This document shows, in pieces, positions 36,699-48,659 of a stretch of 64,000 bases of DNA. Within the stretch, counting starts at the first letter, position 1. Each line of letters opens with the position of its first letter. Origin of the DNA: Saposhnikovia divaricata (Eukaryota; Streptophyta; Magnoliopsida; Apiales; Apiaceae); contig CM071598.1 in NCBI GenBank assembly GCA_036435485.1, positions 102,856,501 to 102,920,500 on the forward strand. The letters are read 5' to 3'. The translations under genes were made by a program, and so were the position numbers. Below the pieces are notes generated by a model. That model did not search any database. It was given only the letters and a program-made list of their open reading frames with translations, and was not told the DNA's origin.

Positions 36699-37387
36699 TG
36701 TGACAACCTAGGTCAAATCCCGAGTATTTTTTTTCAAAAATTGGGTCAAGTTTCAATCACGAATCCGAAATAAGCCAAAGTTAACTGGCCCAAATCCAAC
36801 CAACTTGGGTAATCCACAAGCCCACCATAGGCTCCCAAAAGATCATGATTCGTTGGTGCACTTAGTAGCCGTACTTTGTCTTATAAACTTAACGGAAGTC
36901 CCAAATCTCCTCGATGTGGGACTGGGGTGTTACAAACTTCCCCACTTAAACTTTTGACGTATTCGTCAGGTCTGAACGAATATCCTATAGGTCCAAGATC
37001 GTTCCTCTCTATCCATTGTGGGATAATATTGTCTGGTTTCGTGTCCCCACCTCCGAAACTTTTTCAATTATGGGATAATACCACCAGCCTTCGTGTACCC
37101 ACCTCCGGCAACTTGACGGATCAAGCTTTCGAGAGTTGACTCTGATACCATATGTGACAATCCGGGTCAAATCCCAAGTTTTTTTTTCAAAAATCGGGTC
37201 AAGTCTCGATCACGAATATGAAATAAGCCGAAGTAAACTGGTCCAAATGCAACCAACTTGGGTAATCCACAAGCCCACCACAGGTCCCCAAAAGATCATG
37301 ACTTGTTGGTGCACTTAGTAGCTGTACTTTGCCTTATAAATTGAACAAAAGTCCCAAATCTCCTGGATGTGGGACTGGGATGTTACA
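36699..37387 (-). mobile_element. TRIM (miniature LTR retrotransposon), 689 bp
   Basis: Direct repeats of 236 bp (36699-36934) and 235 bp (37153-37387) run from TGTGACAA to GTTACA and share motifs such as gggtaatccacaagcccacc. The primer-binding site tggtatcagagtc (minus strand) lies at 37138-37150, two bases from the right LTR, so the element is minus-oriented. The internal 218 bp have no coding capacity. Flanks tggta and tcgac do not match, so no target duplication is preserved; rearrangement with the opposite copy on the left may explain this. Confidence 0.88.
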
Positions 37388-37535
37388 TCGACCCTACCTC
37401 GATCCTCAAATTCTTTTTAAAATATTCCCCGCTCCCCGTCCGAACCCAAAAAATGTCCCGAATTCTTGACCAGAACAAGGTGGAGATCGGTATCGGGCGA
37501 GATGGGTGAAATGCCCATCCCTGGCTAGCTTAGAT
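37388..37535. mobile_element. possible hAT terminal fragment
   Basis: GC-rich stretch ending cccatccctg; on the minus strand it starts CAGGGATGGGCATTTCACCC, a hAT-type terminus followed by repeated ccgat/cggg motifs. The other end is missing, and it abuts the TRIM LTR directly. Confidence 0.4.
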
Positions 37536-38441
37536 TTAGATCCAATGGGAGGAGTCATAAATCTCTGGAATGAGTCTCCATACAACTCTTGACTAGTTCA
37601 ACGAAACCGAAATTCGATCTCTCTTACTTTGTGTGAAAGATCCTAACCAATATATAGTTATTGACTGTTATATAGATACAACCATTTACAGATGTATAAG
37701 TTGAGGTTATGATGTAGAAGATGGTCCACAGGAAACACCTCAGAATTAAGAACTGATGGATCATTGTTGTGCACTGTGTATGTTCCATAAACATGCCATG
37801 AATTTGAAACAATTAAGCATTTAATAATGAATCTGGGGATGTATCGCAGAAAGTTTGTGAGGAACAAAATTAGGGGTATTTAATAATTTTTCCGTACCAT
37901 GGAAAGTTTTTGTGATATGTGTCATATTTTTTAAAATCAGAACCGTTGGATAATTAATCCAACGACTTAGAGACCGTTTGTTTTGAAAATTACCCCGCCC
38001 AATTTCCCTTTGGATGTTTTATTTGGAGGAAGGTCATACCACGAGTTTTTAAATAATTTTAACAACTTTGTAAATAATAGCTTCCTTATACTTGAAAATT
38101 TTAAAGTATATTAGTTTGAATACCGCATAATTTCTCAAACAAGTTTTTTGAACAAAGAATTTAATTCGTTAATAAAAAACCATACGGCATCTACAAGAAT
38201 AATCGAGTCGAACAAACCATAAAAAGATACAATCGCAGATTAATCCAATCTTCGTAGACCTCTTGAATATACCATCAAGCGATTTGTTGAAATTGATATT
38301 TGTACATGTACCCACTTCGCCACATCTGGTTTGAGTTATCGACCATAAATGCAATCCCTTAAAGATTTCTATGACTAAATCAAAACCTTGAAAATCCCGC
38401 AAATCTAACATCTCGAACATTAATTCACTGCAAAACACACT
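37536..38441. other. intergenic, nothing recognised
   Basis: AT-rich sequence. A minus-strand 89-codon open frame at 38169-38438 (FEMLDLRDFQGFDLVIEI) has amino-acid composition plausible for a gene relic, but I recognise no family and see no flanking exon signals. Confidence 0.5.
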
Positions 38442-38978
38442 TGTTAAATATAATTGATGTGAGTAATGTCAGTGTTTAAGTGTTACAGAGATTCATCAGA
38501 GTTTAACTGGAAGCTGGAAGCAGTCAGAGTTTAATTAAACTCTGACAGATGGATGTTCGACAGAGTTTGCTAAACTCTGTCAGGAGAAACCGTCTACTGG
38601 TCATCATCAGATTTTGAAGAATAATTGAAGATAATCATGGAAGCAATATCTGTGAAGATTAGATAGCTGTAGAAGACATTGTGTTGACTAAGAAGACGCG
38701 TAACAATCATAATTGATAACATTTGTATTGCTGATTTATAGGAGTATCAATTATCGATTGTATTGTAACTGTATATCTTTATAAATACAGTTAGGTTAAT
38801 CCTAGAAGGGTATCGAAAAACGAATTATCATTTCATTGTAACCTAAGCAGCTCTTTGTGATATTTTACAACACTGAGAGAGGAGTTATTAATTCTATACA
38901 ATTTTTAATTATTTAAAACGTATGTTAATTGTTATTCTTTCATACAAACTTGATTATATTTGTGTATTCGGCCTAACA
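38442..38978 (+). mobile_element. solo LTR, 537 bp, probably copia
   Basis: The ends are TGTTA and TAACA. Flanks are ACACT (left) and ACACC (right), a 5-bp duplication with one mismatch. A TATA-like region at 38779-38795 (atctttataaatac) and a downstream leader fit an LTR in plus orientation. Inside, cagagttt and aaactctg form short inverted motifs (38530-38600). No internal region is present. Confidence 0.7.
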
Positions 38979-39252
38979 ACACCGAAAACACACAAAACCG
39001 TAGCTTTAAACGAAAGAAGAAAGAAGCAAATTGGAAAAAAAGAAGGGAATGGATAGACTCTCATTAGAGAGCTTAGGATTTTAAGATAAGCCGTAGCTTT
39101 CTCAAACAAGTTAAAATGTGTCAAAATCCTCTTTATTTGGCACTCAAAATTTAATTGTAGTTAACTAAAACAATTACGCAAAAAATTACTTGCCATAAAG
39201 AACAAATATTCCTTTGATATCTTCCTTCCCCTATTTACACTTGACGCAATTA

Positions 39253-41878
39253 TTCTTATTAGGGAAATTCCATTTGGTACCATTGTACTTTTGGCTTTTC
39301 CAAATGGTACCATCAAACATTTTGGTCTTCCAAATGGTACACCTGAACTTTTGGCTTCAACCATTCAGTGCCACTCCGTTAAACAAAAGTTAATACAACT
39401 GTTAAGTGCAACTAAAATAGTCTTAAACAAAATACAACTGAAGCAGTCTTAAACAAAAAGCCCTGTTTTGGCTATAATTAAACCACCATACCAAAATAAC
39501 AACCAAAACATAGTCATTGCAAACGATCCTAGGAATCAAACTAAAACACATAACAGGACTCAGAAACATAATTTAGCTACAAAGAGCATCAAACTTGAGG
39601 TTGGGACTGGGATGCTGGAAATTGAGAAACATTGATTTCAGATGGTTGGGCTGCTGTTTCGGCTGCTGCCTTGGCTGCTTTTGCTGCATTGGACTGGTCT
39701 CTAACTCTGGAATATCTAACAACCACTGGTCCACTACCTGCTGCATTCTTCTCCTTTTCAGTTGGGCCTCCCTTGCAAGTCCTAGCATTGTGACCAAGAC
39801 AACCACACTTGGTGCATTTCACAGTCTTTGCTCTTTTCCCCTTCTGTTCTTCTCCTTCCTCTCTTCTCCTGTTTCTGCATGGTCTCCCAACCCCTCTCTT
39901 CAATGTAGGTGGCATGACTGTAGGCAGATCTTCATATGTAGGCCATTGTTCCTTGTCAGGTAAGGGGTTAATGTGAAAACTGTAGGACTGTTTGTATGTC
40001 CTGACAGAGTACCATGTGCTGACAACACTATGTGGATCAATCTTGGCATGAACCATAGCCCTTACGGCATGCCTACATGGGACCCCTGAAATCTGCCATG
40101 CCCCACAAGAACAGACTTTATTATTTAAGGACAAGGGGAAGTGAGATTTACCCTCATGTATTTCATATTCCCCTGGCTTCGACATATATGCTTTGCAACT
40201 TATAGTGTCCTTGCTAATGACCTTGAGCATCTTCTTTATGTTGGGACAAAGATCATCATCTTTCCAGCCTAATGCATTTTGATGCCTTGTTGAGATTCTA
40301 ACCATGCATACTCTTCTGATTCATAAAGCTCTCCATTTTTGTGAAGTTTATGATAGTACTCATCATCATCCTCTCCATCAACAAAGTCATGCCACTGACC
40401 AGGCTTCCAATTATCCTTCACCCCTGGCATAAAATGAGCTTCATCATTTTCTGAATTGGAAGCCAACTCATTATCTGAATCTGCTTCATTCTCCTCAAAG
40501 TCCTTATCTTTTTCCCCTTCAGTCTGATCAAAATGCTCATCACTGAATATCATCTTCCCTTTAGCATTTTTTGTTCCAACCCCACTAGATTCTATTGAAG
40601 TACCAGCTGTCATAGTCAAACAATAACCCTTCCTTCTTGCTGTAGATTTAGGTATTTTCCTACCAAACATAACCTCATTAGGAGGCTTAGATGAGGTTGC
40701 ATTGTTGGGCTCAGATGGATTCTGACTTGGGAGAGGAGAAAATCTAGGGCTCCTTCTAATTGGTAAAGATTGGAAGGCTGTTTTAGGTGATATAGGAGGT
40801 GGTGGTAGGTTAGTAGGAGGCTGTTTTAGGCTTTTTTTAGGAGGAGGTTTTTGTTTGGTAGAGGTGGTTTTTTTCACTTTTGTTGTCCTGGTTTGAGTGG
40901 TAATACGAGTGGTACTTTAAGTGGTTTCAGTTGGCTCTCTGATTTTGACATCTTTTTTGACTTGTTGCCTAACATTCAGTGAAGAATCCTCAAGTTCTTC
41001 AAGTGAAGGTAGTTGGTGTGTATCCCTATAGTTCAACACTGTCTTATAGATATGAGTTGGCTTCATAACTGTCCCAACCCAAATGTTAATCACTTCCTTC
41101 TCATTTAACCTCTGAAACATTGTCAACAAATCCTTATCTGTGTTTAATGGATGATGCTTCATATTAAACGCATACTTAAATGTTGGATAGCGAAAATCCA
41201 ATTTCAGACCCTGCCTCTTTGCTACATCCTCATACTCTAAAATTACATCTAACAGTGAAATCCTATCTACATCTATAACCGGAAGAATAACGTGTTCACC
41301 CCTCCATTCTATCTTCAATTTTTTTTGAACACCAACCATCTGCACAGTTTTACAAATATCTAAACCACTGCATAATATACATACAACCACTGCATAATAG
41401 ACATAAACATACATACATAGAAAGTATCTAAACCCTAACTTACATATACACACATACATATAAACCCTAACTTGCATAAACCCTAACTTAACAATTAACG
41501 AATAGTCAATCATGGAAATATAGAGATGTAAGTTCGATATCATACCTTTCGTAGAGAGTAGCTTCGAAGAATCGCCCAAATTGCAAGTAGAATCGCCTAA
41601 TCGCTGTTCTGAATCGTCCAATCGCTGTTCTTACCCAAAGTTGTTCTTACCCGACGTCTAAATGACCCATTTAATGTTTAATTAGGATTTTATCTATTTT
41701 CAATTTAATAATTATTTGTTAAATTCATAACGTTTGTTTAACGTTTTTAAAACGGAGTGGCACTGAATGGTTGAAGCCAAAAGTTCAGGTGTACCATTTG
41801 GAAGACCAAAATGTTTGATGGTACCATTTGGAAAAGCCAAAAGTACAATGGTACCAAATGGAATTTCCCTTCTTATTA
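39253..41878. mobile_element. MULE with long TIRs and 9-bp TSD
   Basis: The element is 39262-41869. About 120 bp at each end are inverted copies (GGGAAATTCCATTTGGTACC at the left; its reverse complement ends at 41869). The 9 bp TTCTTATTA are repeated exactly at 39253-39261 and 41870-41878, diagnostic of Mutator superfamily insertion. The TIRs contain tandem sub-repeats of ccaaatggtacca. It carries the broken transposase gene at 39589-41339. Confidence 0.96.
39589..41339 (-). pseudogene. MuDR-like transposase gene lacking its catalytic core
   Basis: From the 5' end: 40917-41339 encodes an N-terminal domain beginning MVGVQKKLKIEWRGEHVI, of the kind found in plant MULE transposases. After one in-frame TAA at 40917, 40269-40877 encodes a Pro-rich then acidic segment (GEKDKDFEENEADSDNE). 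The frame then changes, and 39589-40305 encodes the C-terminal part: SWIM-type zinc finger CSCGAWQISGVPCRHAV and CCHC knuckle CTKCGCLGHNARTC. In complete MULE proteins the DDE transposase domain (several hundred residues) lies between the acidic segment and the SWIM finger. Here the two meet at about 40300 with nothing between. It cannot be an active transposase; the TIRs could still be used in trans. Confidence 0.9.
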
Positions 41879-42800
41879 TTACGACCATTTTTGGATAGAA
41901 GAAGGTAGAAAAAGATCTGGCGACAATTTTAAATAGGAAAACAATTTTTATAATAAGATTTTTTCCGTATGAATGTCATAATTTAAATATAAAAAATTTT
42001 AGAGATCTACAATTTCTAAAATGTGCTCGAACACTTATTTATCTTGTTGTCATTGAATCATTCTACTTAATCGCTTAAATTTATCATCATTTTATAATCA
42101 ATTTCAACAATGATATTGTAATGTATGTGGAAAATTGTTAATGATAATACCATTATTCATAGATGATGGTGACATGGTGTATGTGAAAATTTGTTAAAAG
42201 CAATGCCATTATTCATAAATCATAACGATTATCTACTATTACTTTGAACATCGCTTTAGATTAAAAATTGTTGCAAAATTTTTATATTTGATTCATGAAA
42301 TGTATGTATCTGGAATCATAAGATAAGCCAATATAATTGGGCCGGAAATAATAATAATGAAGTTTTCACTTACGGCATGTCTATAATTGGCTTCTGGCAA
42401 ATAGATAGCTGGGGTGCATCATCTGAACAATGAGCTACAATGGTTCTTATGTATTAAGGTCAATTGTGATATTACTGTATTTAGGGATGAGTACAATTTG
42501 GATTTATTGGGTTGTCTTTAATTTCATTTTTAGTTAACAGAATTTTTCAGTTCTATATTATCAAACGGTCAGGAAACAAATCGGCTAATTTTCTTAGTTT
42601 GTTTTTGTTTTTGAACCTGATCGTAAAGTCAGATCGTAAAGCGAGTTGGGATTTGTCCCGAATGTGTGTTTGTTCAAATTAATGAAAACTCTTATTTTTT
42701 TGCAAAAAAAAAAAAAAAAAAAATGAGCGCGTTGACACGAGAGGAGGCGTAATTGCAAGTAGGTTAAACCAAGAGAGTAACATTTCAAACTCTATTTTGC
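41879..42800. other. upstream intergenic region of the GIF gene
   Basis: AT-rich, without a credible ORF or transposon ends. It presumably contains the GIF promoter. A poly-A run at 42703-42722 is the only striking feature. Confidence 0.6.
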
Positions 42801-42827
42801 CCCCTTTTTCATTTCTCCCCCAAAACA

Positions 42828-42835
42828 AAACCCTA
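42828..42835 (+). promoter_or_regulatory. telo-box (AAACCCTA) upstream of GIF
   Basis: AAACCCTA lies 38 bp before the ATG, within a pyrimidine-rich leader (cccctttttcatttctcccc). Telo-boxes in this position are common in plant genes expressed in dividing cells, which fits a GIF gene. It is followed by four tandem caatc units (42840-42862). Confidence 0.5.
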
Positions 42836-42873
42836 GAAAACAATCCAATCCAATCCAATCCAATTGAGAAATA

Positions 42874-45812
42874 ATGCAGCAGCAGCAGCAACAACAGCCC
42901 ACCCTAAACTCTGCTCATCCTTATGCTTCTAATTCCATAACCACCGACCAGATTCAAAAGGTATTATTTTTCTTATATCCTATAAAATAATTTATAACAA
43001 TAGAAAGAATTGATTTTGATTTTATTTTACAATTGGTGTAGTATCTGGATGAGAACAGAGATTTAATCTTGGCTATAATGGAAAATCAGAATCTTGGTAG
43101 ACTCGCCGATTGTGGCCAGTAAGTTCTTTTATCGTCTTGTACTATTTTTTTAATTTCATTTACATTTTCAACATTCCATTTTATTAATTCATCTTCGATG
43201 TCATTGTATTATTTAATCTGTTTGTATGTCTTTTTGTTTATAACTCATTCGTCATGCTGCTGCTTGTTTTCTCGCTTATTCTTTTCGGTATTAGCTTTCT
43301 ATTTATGTGCTGCTTCCTACCTGATCGATTATTAAATTGTTTGTTGTAAACTAGTAACCGTCTTTCAAGGGATACGCATAAGCTGACTTTGATAAATTTT
43401 AAATCTTAGGCTATATTGCTGAGCATGGAGTATTGCCTTAATTTTTGCGTTAGCTGTTCTTTCAACTTTCCACAGCTTTCATAATTTAGGGGTATGGATT
43501 CTGAACCCGGGCCGTCTCCACCATTTTGGAGGCCCAAGTTTTGTTAATATTTACAATTTAAAATACGTCATCCCGTATCATAATATATTACTTATATATT
43601 ATTTACCTAGCAACAAATAAAAAAAATTAATCATGTTAAGTTAAAATATGTTAAGGCATAGACAATTATAGTCAAGTTAACAACAGCTACTTGTATACGA
43701 GTCCAATTGTACTCTTCTTTGATGGGGACTTATTAAGATTAAACATTTGGGTGAATTGTGTATATTGATAATGAAATTGGAGTTGGTGTATTCATTTTAG
43801 ATTTTAATTTTTGAACGAATTATAATAAGCAATAAATTCTAAAAAGTTGTAATTGATTTTAATTCTAGAGTTTGCATAGAATCTTGCAATGTAAACTCTC
43901 GTAAATTTAGGTAGAGTTTCTATTATATACTTCAAAATCTCATGAATTTACGCTGGATTGCAAATTATAAAAAAAATTATTATAACTAAATTACTAAATA
44001 AAAATAAGGGTTGAAATAAAAATGGGCCCCTATATTTTTTGTCACTGACTAGATTGTACTCAGAGGTAGGTTCCATGATAGTAGTTCTTATAGGATAATA
44101 TTTATTTAAGTGCAGTAGTGCAGTGTAGCTTCTACTAACTACAGTCTGTACATTTGTGGAAAATGTAACTAGTTTAAGAAGATAGCCTGCAATAATTTCT
44201 AAAGGTGAGAACTTTGTCTTTGCGTTGAAAGTTTAATGTTAACTGATTTTTCCTCGTTGATCGATGTATTGAATTGCTGTTATAGCTAGTGATATAGGCG
44301 TGGACAGACTCGGTGATGTTCTCAATGTAGAATATGAAACTTGTAGGGCTGTCTTAGTCACTTGCATTGCAATTTATACCTGTGGATTTGGTATGCAAAC
44401 TAGAATGTTTTAGGACCTTTCGTTTATGTGATAGGCTGTTACCTTGGTTTTTCTTAACATAATGATTTGAGCATTAGATAATATTGGATTTCTGGCTCGA
44501 TGTGGAATAGGTTCGAGATTTATCAGGTTGAGTTTCTACTTGCAAGTTAAATGATGGTAGCTTAAGTGCTAATAATGATCATTTGGTTGTTGGGTGATCC
44601 TGTATACTTGAAAGGAAATAAGGCAGAATAGTAGTGGAAGACAGTAGATACATTAATATCTTTAGCAAAAGTGTTGTTAGATTTTTTTTATTCTTGGTTA
44701 TACACTATGTGACATAATGTGTTATGATATGATAATGGTCTAAATTACACTAGAATAGTATCAAGTGCCAAGCAGTAATTCTAGAGTTAGCATAGAATCT
44801 TGCAATGTACACTCTCGTAAATTTAGGTAGAGTTTCTATTATATGCTTCAAATTCATGAATTTACGCTGGATTTTAAATTATAAAAAAAATTATTATTAT
44901 AACTAAATTACTAAATAAAAAAGAGAGATGAAATAAAAATGGGGCCCTATATTTTTTGTGGCCCTAGGCAAAAGCTGGGTCAGCTTCCCACAGAGCCACC
45001 TCTGTTCTGAACAGACTGCATCAATTACAGATGTCAAGAAACATAGTTTAAAGCTGAGGCTTTTGGCAACATCAAATTTCCTTTTATGCTTTAGTGAATC
45101 TCTAGCCTCGTGCAATAGTTTTCATGGATTGTAGAATGATTCTAAGCTTCTCAATTGACAAAGCATAAGTAATTTTGCAATTTGGTATCTTGGATGGAAG
45201 TAAATGTTGCCTCTCGTTTTGTCTTCATAAGACAAAAAGTAACCTTTGACATGCAGTCGGGGTGACCACAAACTTGCAACTCACATAGTAATCAATTGAT
45301 TAGATTGCAGGCTTTGCTTCAAAAGAATTTGATGTACCTGGCTGCGATTGCAGATGCCCAACCTCAACCACCTGGCCCTTCCCAGGTAGTTTAGTTGCTA
45401 ACTGATGTATTGAAGGCTTATCAAATTTACTGCTGGTAAATAACAATTGTTCACATTGTAGGTACCATCAAACTCTATGGCCCCACAAGGAAGCTACATG
45501 CAGCAACCTCAAGGTGCAATGTTTCAGCAGCAACTAGGAGGTGGTGTTCAAAAGTTACCTTTTCAGCTAAATGCTCTAAGGCCCCAAGATCAGCAACAGT
45601 TAATGCAGTTCCAGCAGCAACAGATGCAAAGTCAAGCTGGCTTTCGGCCTGGTCCAAACACTGGAATGCATGGCATGCATCAGTCTCAGCAACCTGGGGT
45701 TGGCACTGCAGGTGGTTTAGTGGATGCCCGAGGAAACAGGCAAGATGGCTCTGATGCTGCTTCAGGCGAAGGCCAAGTAAGATCATCCTCTGGACGTGGC
45801 AGTGGTAATTGA
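42874..45812 (+). CDS. GIF: GRF-interacting factor (GIF2/GIF3-type, SSXT/SNH domain co-activator)
   Basis: Four exons: 42874-42960, 43042-43118, 45304-45385 and 45462-45812, with GT...AG introns and a 597-nt frame (198 aa plus stop). The family binds GROWTH-REGULATING FACTORS and recruits SWI/SNF chromatin remodellers to promote cell proliferation in leaves and meristems. The SNH domain spans roughly residues 22-75: SITTDQIQKYLDENRDLILA, then IMENQNLGRLADC, then ALLQKNLMYLAAIADAQ. After that come Gln/Met-rich and Gly-rich tails (GGLVDARGNRQDGSDAASG), as in Arabidopsis GIF2 and GIF3. Using the acceptor at 45303 rather than 45310 keeps the frame and gives QLQALLQKN, matching the family. Length is typical. 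Intron 2 is 2.2 kb and contains repeats. No disruption is visible; this is the one intact host gene here. Confidence 0.96.
43861..44040. repeat. intronic repeat, copy 1
   Basis: aattctagagtttgcatag through gggcccctatattttttg in GIF intron 2; about 180 bp repeated at 44777-44958 in the same direction. The flank at 43497 (cgggccgtctccaccatttt) suggests part of a hAT-like or unclassified non-autonomous element. Confidence 0.8.
44777..44958. repeat. intronic repeat, copy 2
   Basis: Second copy of 43861-44040, about 90% identical by eye. It continues into ggccctaggcaaaagctggg and ccacagagccacctctgttc, whose reverse complement resembles the terminus of hAT-type non-autonomous elements. Confidence 0.8.
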
Positions 45813-47589
45813 GAATCATACTTTTGAGGGGTATTAGTAGTGCAAGCAGCTAGCTGGCTGTTGTGGCAGTCATCGACTTCTATTTGTCTCCTACATGAGC
45901 AAATGAGTCTCCATTCTACATTCATCAGAGTTACTAGCACTTGGAACTTGATGAGTTTAGTGAGATGTACTTAATATAATGTAGAATGCTCCTGTCTTGC
46001 AAATGACTAAGGTGACACTTTTATCATAATTTTGAATCTGTCTCCAGATTTTTAGCTGCATGGACATTGTTAAGTGCTATCTGATATTGAGGCATGTGTG
46101 GTAGTCCATTATAGTTATGAACTGTTATTGCCTTCTTGCTGGTATAAAGAATAAAGGTGGAGATATTAAAAATAAAATTTCATTTAATTGAAACTCTGAA
46201 AGGGATAACAACGTTCATGTTTTTCATAGTGTCAGATCAGTGCATACCGTATTACCTATGTGTGCATGTGGAAAGTGCAATTATAAGAACATTTTAGTTT
46301 AGTCAACATATTATGAGCTCTGCATGCGTGGTGGGCTGTAATGATCTAATGTATGCAAACACTAAACAGAACTTTTTCTACATACGAACATCTATTGAAG
46401 GAAACGTGCTGAGCATCACAGCAAGGCACTGAAAAGTCTTCTTGGAAATCCAAATAAGATTGACAGTCCGGAGTGATTGCTGTTCTGTTTACTTGGTTGA
46501 AATGCCCCAAAAGTGAGAGCTGTCCTGGGTAAATTTAGTTCTGTACAATATTTCTGCTCCAGATGTATGCACAATATTGAGTACCGGAAATCTGGAACTC
46601 ACAGGAGATCAGTTCTAACAAAAACATGTGCTTGTGAGAATTTTCTATAGGACAGATTATTAGACTTGCCTCTCTGCCACGGAAAACATGTTTTGGTTAG
46701 GTGATACGTTCATCTCCCCCCTCAATAGACCTTATGTGAGTCACTGACTGGGCCTAAGTAGCTTCCTGCTTCGAAACCACTGGCGATGGAAACTTCCACT
46801 GATGAGACATGACAAGAATAGCTCAATGCTCACTTTGAGGTAACCTAACCTAGATAACTGCATTGGAGCGAGTGACATCTACGTTTTATGTCATTAAATA
46901 TATATGAAGTGGTAGAACTAACAGTTATACACTTTTGCACAAAGATTTACTCATCCCGTTCCTCCACCTCGCGCTGTCTTTCTCTAAGGTGACCAGAACT
47001 TTTTCATTCACGTTTAATGAAGCCACCTATCCAAGTGTATGTCCGGATAATGATTTACTTCATAGGTTTAGAAATATGATCACTTCTGCATTTATAAATG
47101 ATTACAATAACACTGAAGGATTGGACGCTGCATCCCTATATGATACAATATAGAAGCACTCTATGTTTGTAGAGGCTATCTGTATAGCTGGATGCAGATA
47201 CTCTAAAAACCAGGCCCTCTTTGCATACGATGAGTCCAGTAATCACAGACCTTGACGAAACATATCACTGTAACATGATTGGTGGCGGTATGGATAAGGC
47301 CTAGTAAATTAGACAAGAATCGACATTTTTATGCATAGCAGCAGATTTACTCAGACCCTATGCATTGCAGACATAGATATAAAGCAGTAGAAATATGCAA
47401 AATGTTGAACCTAAGCATTAATTATTCATTAATCATCCAAGCTAATACATGAAAGTCTCACAGTCTGCTAAAGGAAAGCCTCTCAGAAATATTTCAAAGC
47501 TTCCTATATAAGGCTAGGACATTAAACATATATAAGCATATTCATAGCAGATGCTTTTTCGCATCGCCTATGCAGCACCTTAACTAGAT
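45813..47589. other. GIF 3' flank and intergenic sequence
   Basis: The GIF 3' UTR probably ends near the AATAAA at 46150-46155. Beyond it I see no gene; the open frame 46935-47153 (72 codons) has no recognisable motif. 47400-47589 would be the 3' flank of the minus-strand gene relic that follows. Confidence 0.5.
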
Positions 47590-47686
47590 TTAGTATCCCG
47601 GTGGCGGTAAACCGTAGGTAGGGTGGACCTGTGGATGTTGAAGATACTGAGCATTACTGTATCTTGGTCCATGGCCACCACCTCGC
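47590..47686 (-). pseudogene. candidate terminal exon, Gly/Pro/Tyr-rich tail
   Basis: On the minus strand an acceptor (ttttttacag) is followed by one base plus 31 codons and a TAA, encoding RGGGHGPRYSNAQYLQHPQ and ending YGLPPPGY. Gly/Pro/Tyr-rich tails of this type follow the HMA domain in some heavy-metal-associated (HIPP-like) proteins. The next upstream candidate exon (48188-48337) has an HMA-like fragment, but the splice phases do not fit simply, so linkage is uncertain. Confidence 0.35.
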
Positions 47687-47729
47687 CTGTAAAAAATTTC
47701 ATTGTAAAAATAAGCTTGTATATCACTAA

Positions 47730-48125
47730 AAGCCTGTTCGGCTACACCTCCTTTAAGGAGTTTTGGACTTTAAATAGAAAATACTATGTTTGGGTACACT
47801 ATGTTTGGGTACACGGACCTTAAGCCGATTTTAAGTTAAAAAATTGTTTTAAGTCATAAGTTTCATTTAGGTACTTTTGACTTATGACTTATGGAATTTT
47901 TTTTTTTCTTTTCACAATTCTTGTAAAGTTTAAATATTATGAATTTAAAATTTTTTAAATCAAATTTCACTTTAAATCAAATTTATTAAACTCTCATTTA
48001 ACTTTAAATAAAATTACCCAAACACATTCATTCAACTAAAGTAAACAACTTTACTTTCTTCTTTAAGTTAAAAAAACCTCCATTAAGTGAAAAGTAACTT
48101 ATTTCAAGCAATCCCAAACACCCTC
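47730..48125. mobile_element. MITE, ~396 bp, TAA target duplication
   Basis: The left end AAGCCTGTTCGGCT and the right end (minus strand) GAGGGTGTTTGGGAT form an imperfect terminal inverted repeat. TAA flanks both sides (47727-47729, 48126-48128), as for PIF/Harbinger-derived MITEs. The interior is AT-rich (aagttaaa, ttttaagt motifs). A direct repeat tactatgtttgggtac occurs near 47783-47812. It sits in the interval between the two HMA-like gene fragments. Confidence 0.55.
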
Positions 48126-48187
48126 TAAGATAGTGTTAATATCGTTTATATTCTTGGATCCGTTCGAATTGGGCATGTGTAAATTAC

Positions 48188-48337
48188 CAACAAGTTGTAC
48201 TGCTTTGCCAATTTCCTTCAGTACCTTTAGCAGTAATGCAGGATTTATCGTTCCGGATATTTCCAACTGATATATTTGCAACTTGTCAGCCTCAGGCATC
48301 CAGAAATCATGCATCCCGAAATCACGTACCTCTACCA
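48188..48337 (-). pseudogene. HMA-domain-like exon fragment (HIPP-like)
   Basis: On the minus strand, acceptor tatatacag at 48338-48346, then 49 codons, then donor gtaattt. The encoded end, LEISGTINPALLLKVLKEIG, resembles the last strand and helix of heavy-metal-associated domains (pattern vSG.vdPalLlkvL...GK). The N-terminal CxxC half is not seen upstream. The first codons are duplicated with the adjacent intron in the tandem repeat starting 48317. Probably a gene relic; family call is tentative. Confidence 0.4.
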
Positions 48338-48647
48338 CTGTATATACACAAAAGCCAAGGACTGATCAGTGACATTGTTAATATTTTTTACAAAAGTAAA
48401 TTTTATTTTATGCATGTCGAAAGACAACACGGACTACACAAAAATTATCTCAATTTTTACTAGTCTCAATTATATCTCGACCGAAATCACGTACCTCTAC
48501 CACTGTATATACACAAAAGCCAAGGACTGATCAGCGACATTGTTAATATTTTTTACAAAAGTAAATTTTATCTTGTGCATGTCGAAAGACAACACAGATT
48601 ATACAAAAATTATCTCAATTTTTACTAGTCTCGATTATATCTCGACC
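48317..48647. repeat. 165-bp tandem duplication
   Basis: The unit starting cgaaatcacgtacctctac at 48317 is repeated from 48482 with a few substitutions. It includes the 5' edge of the HMA-like exon, its splice acceptor and about 140 bp of the upstream intron, so the exon edge exists twice. Confidence 0.93.
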
Positions 48648-48659
48648 GAAAAAATTCAG

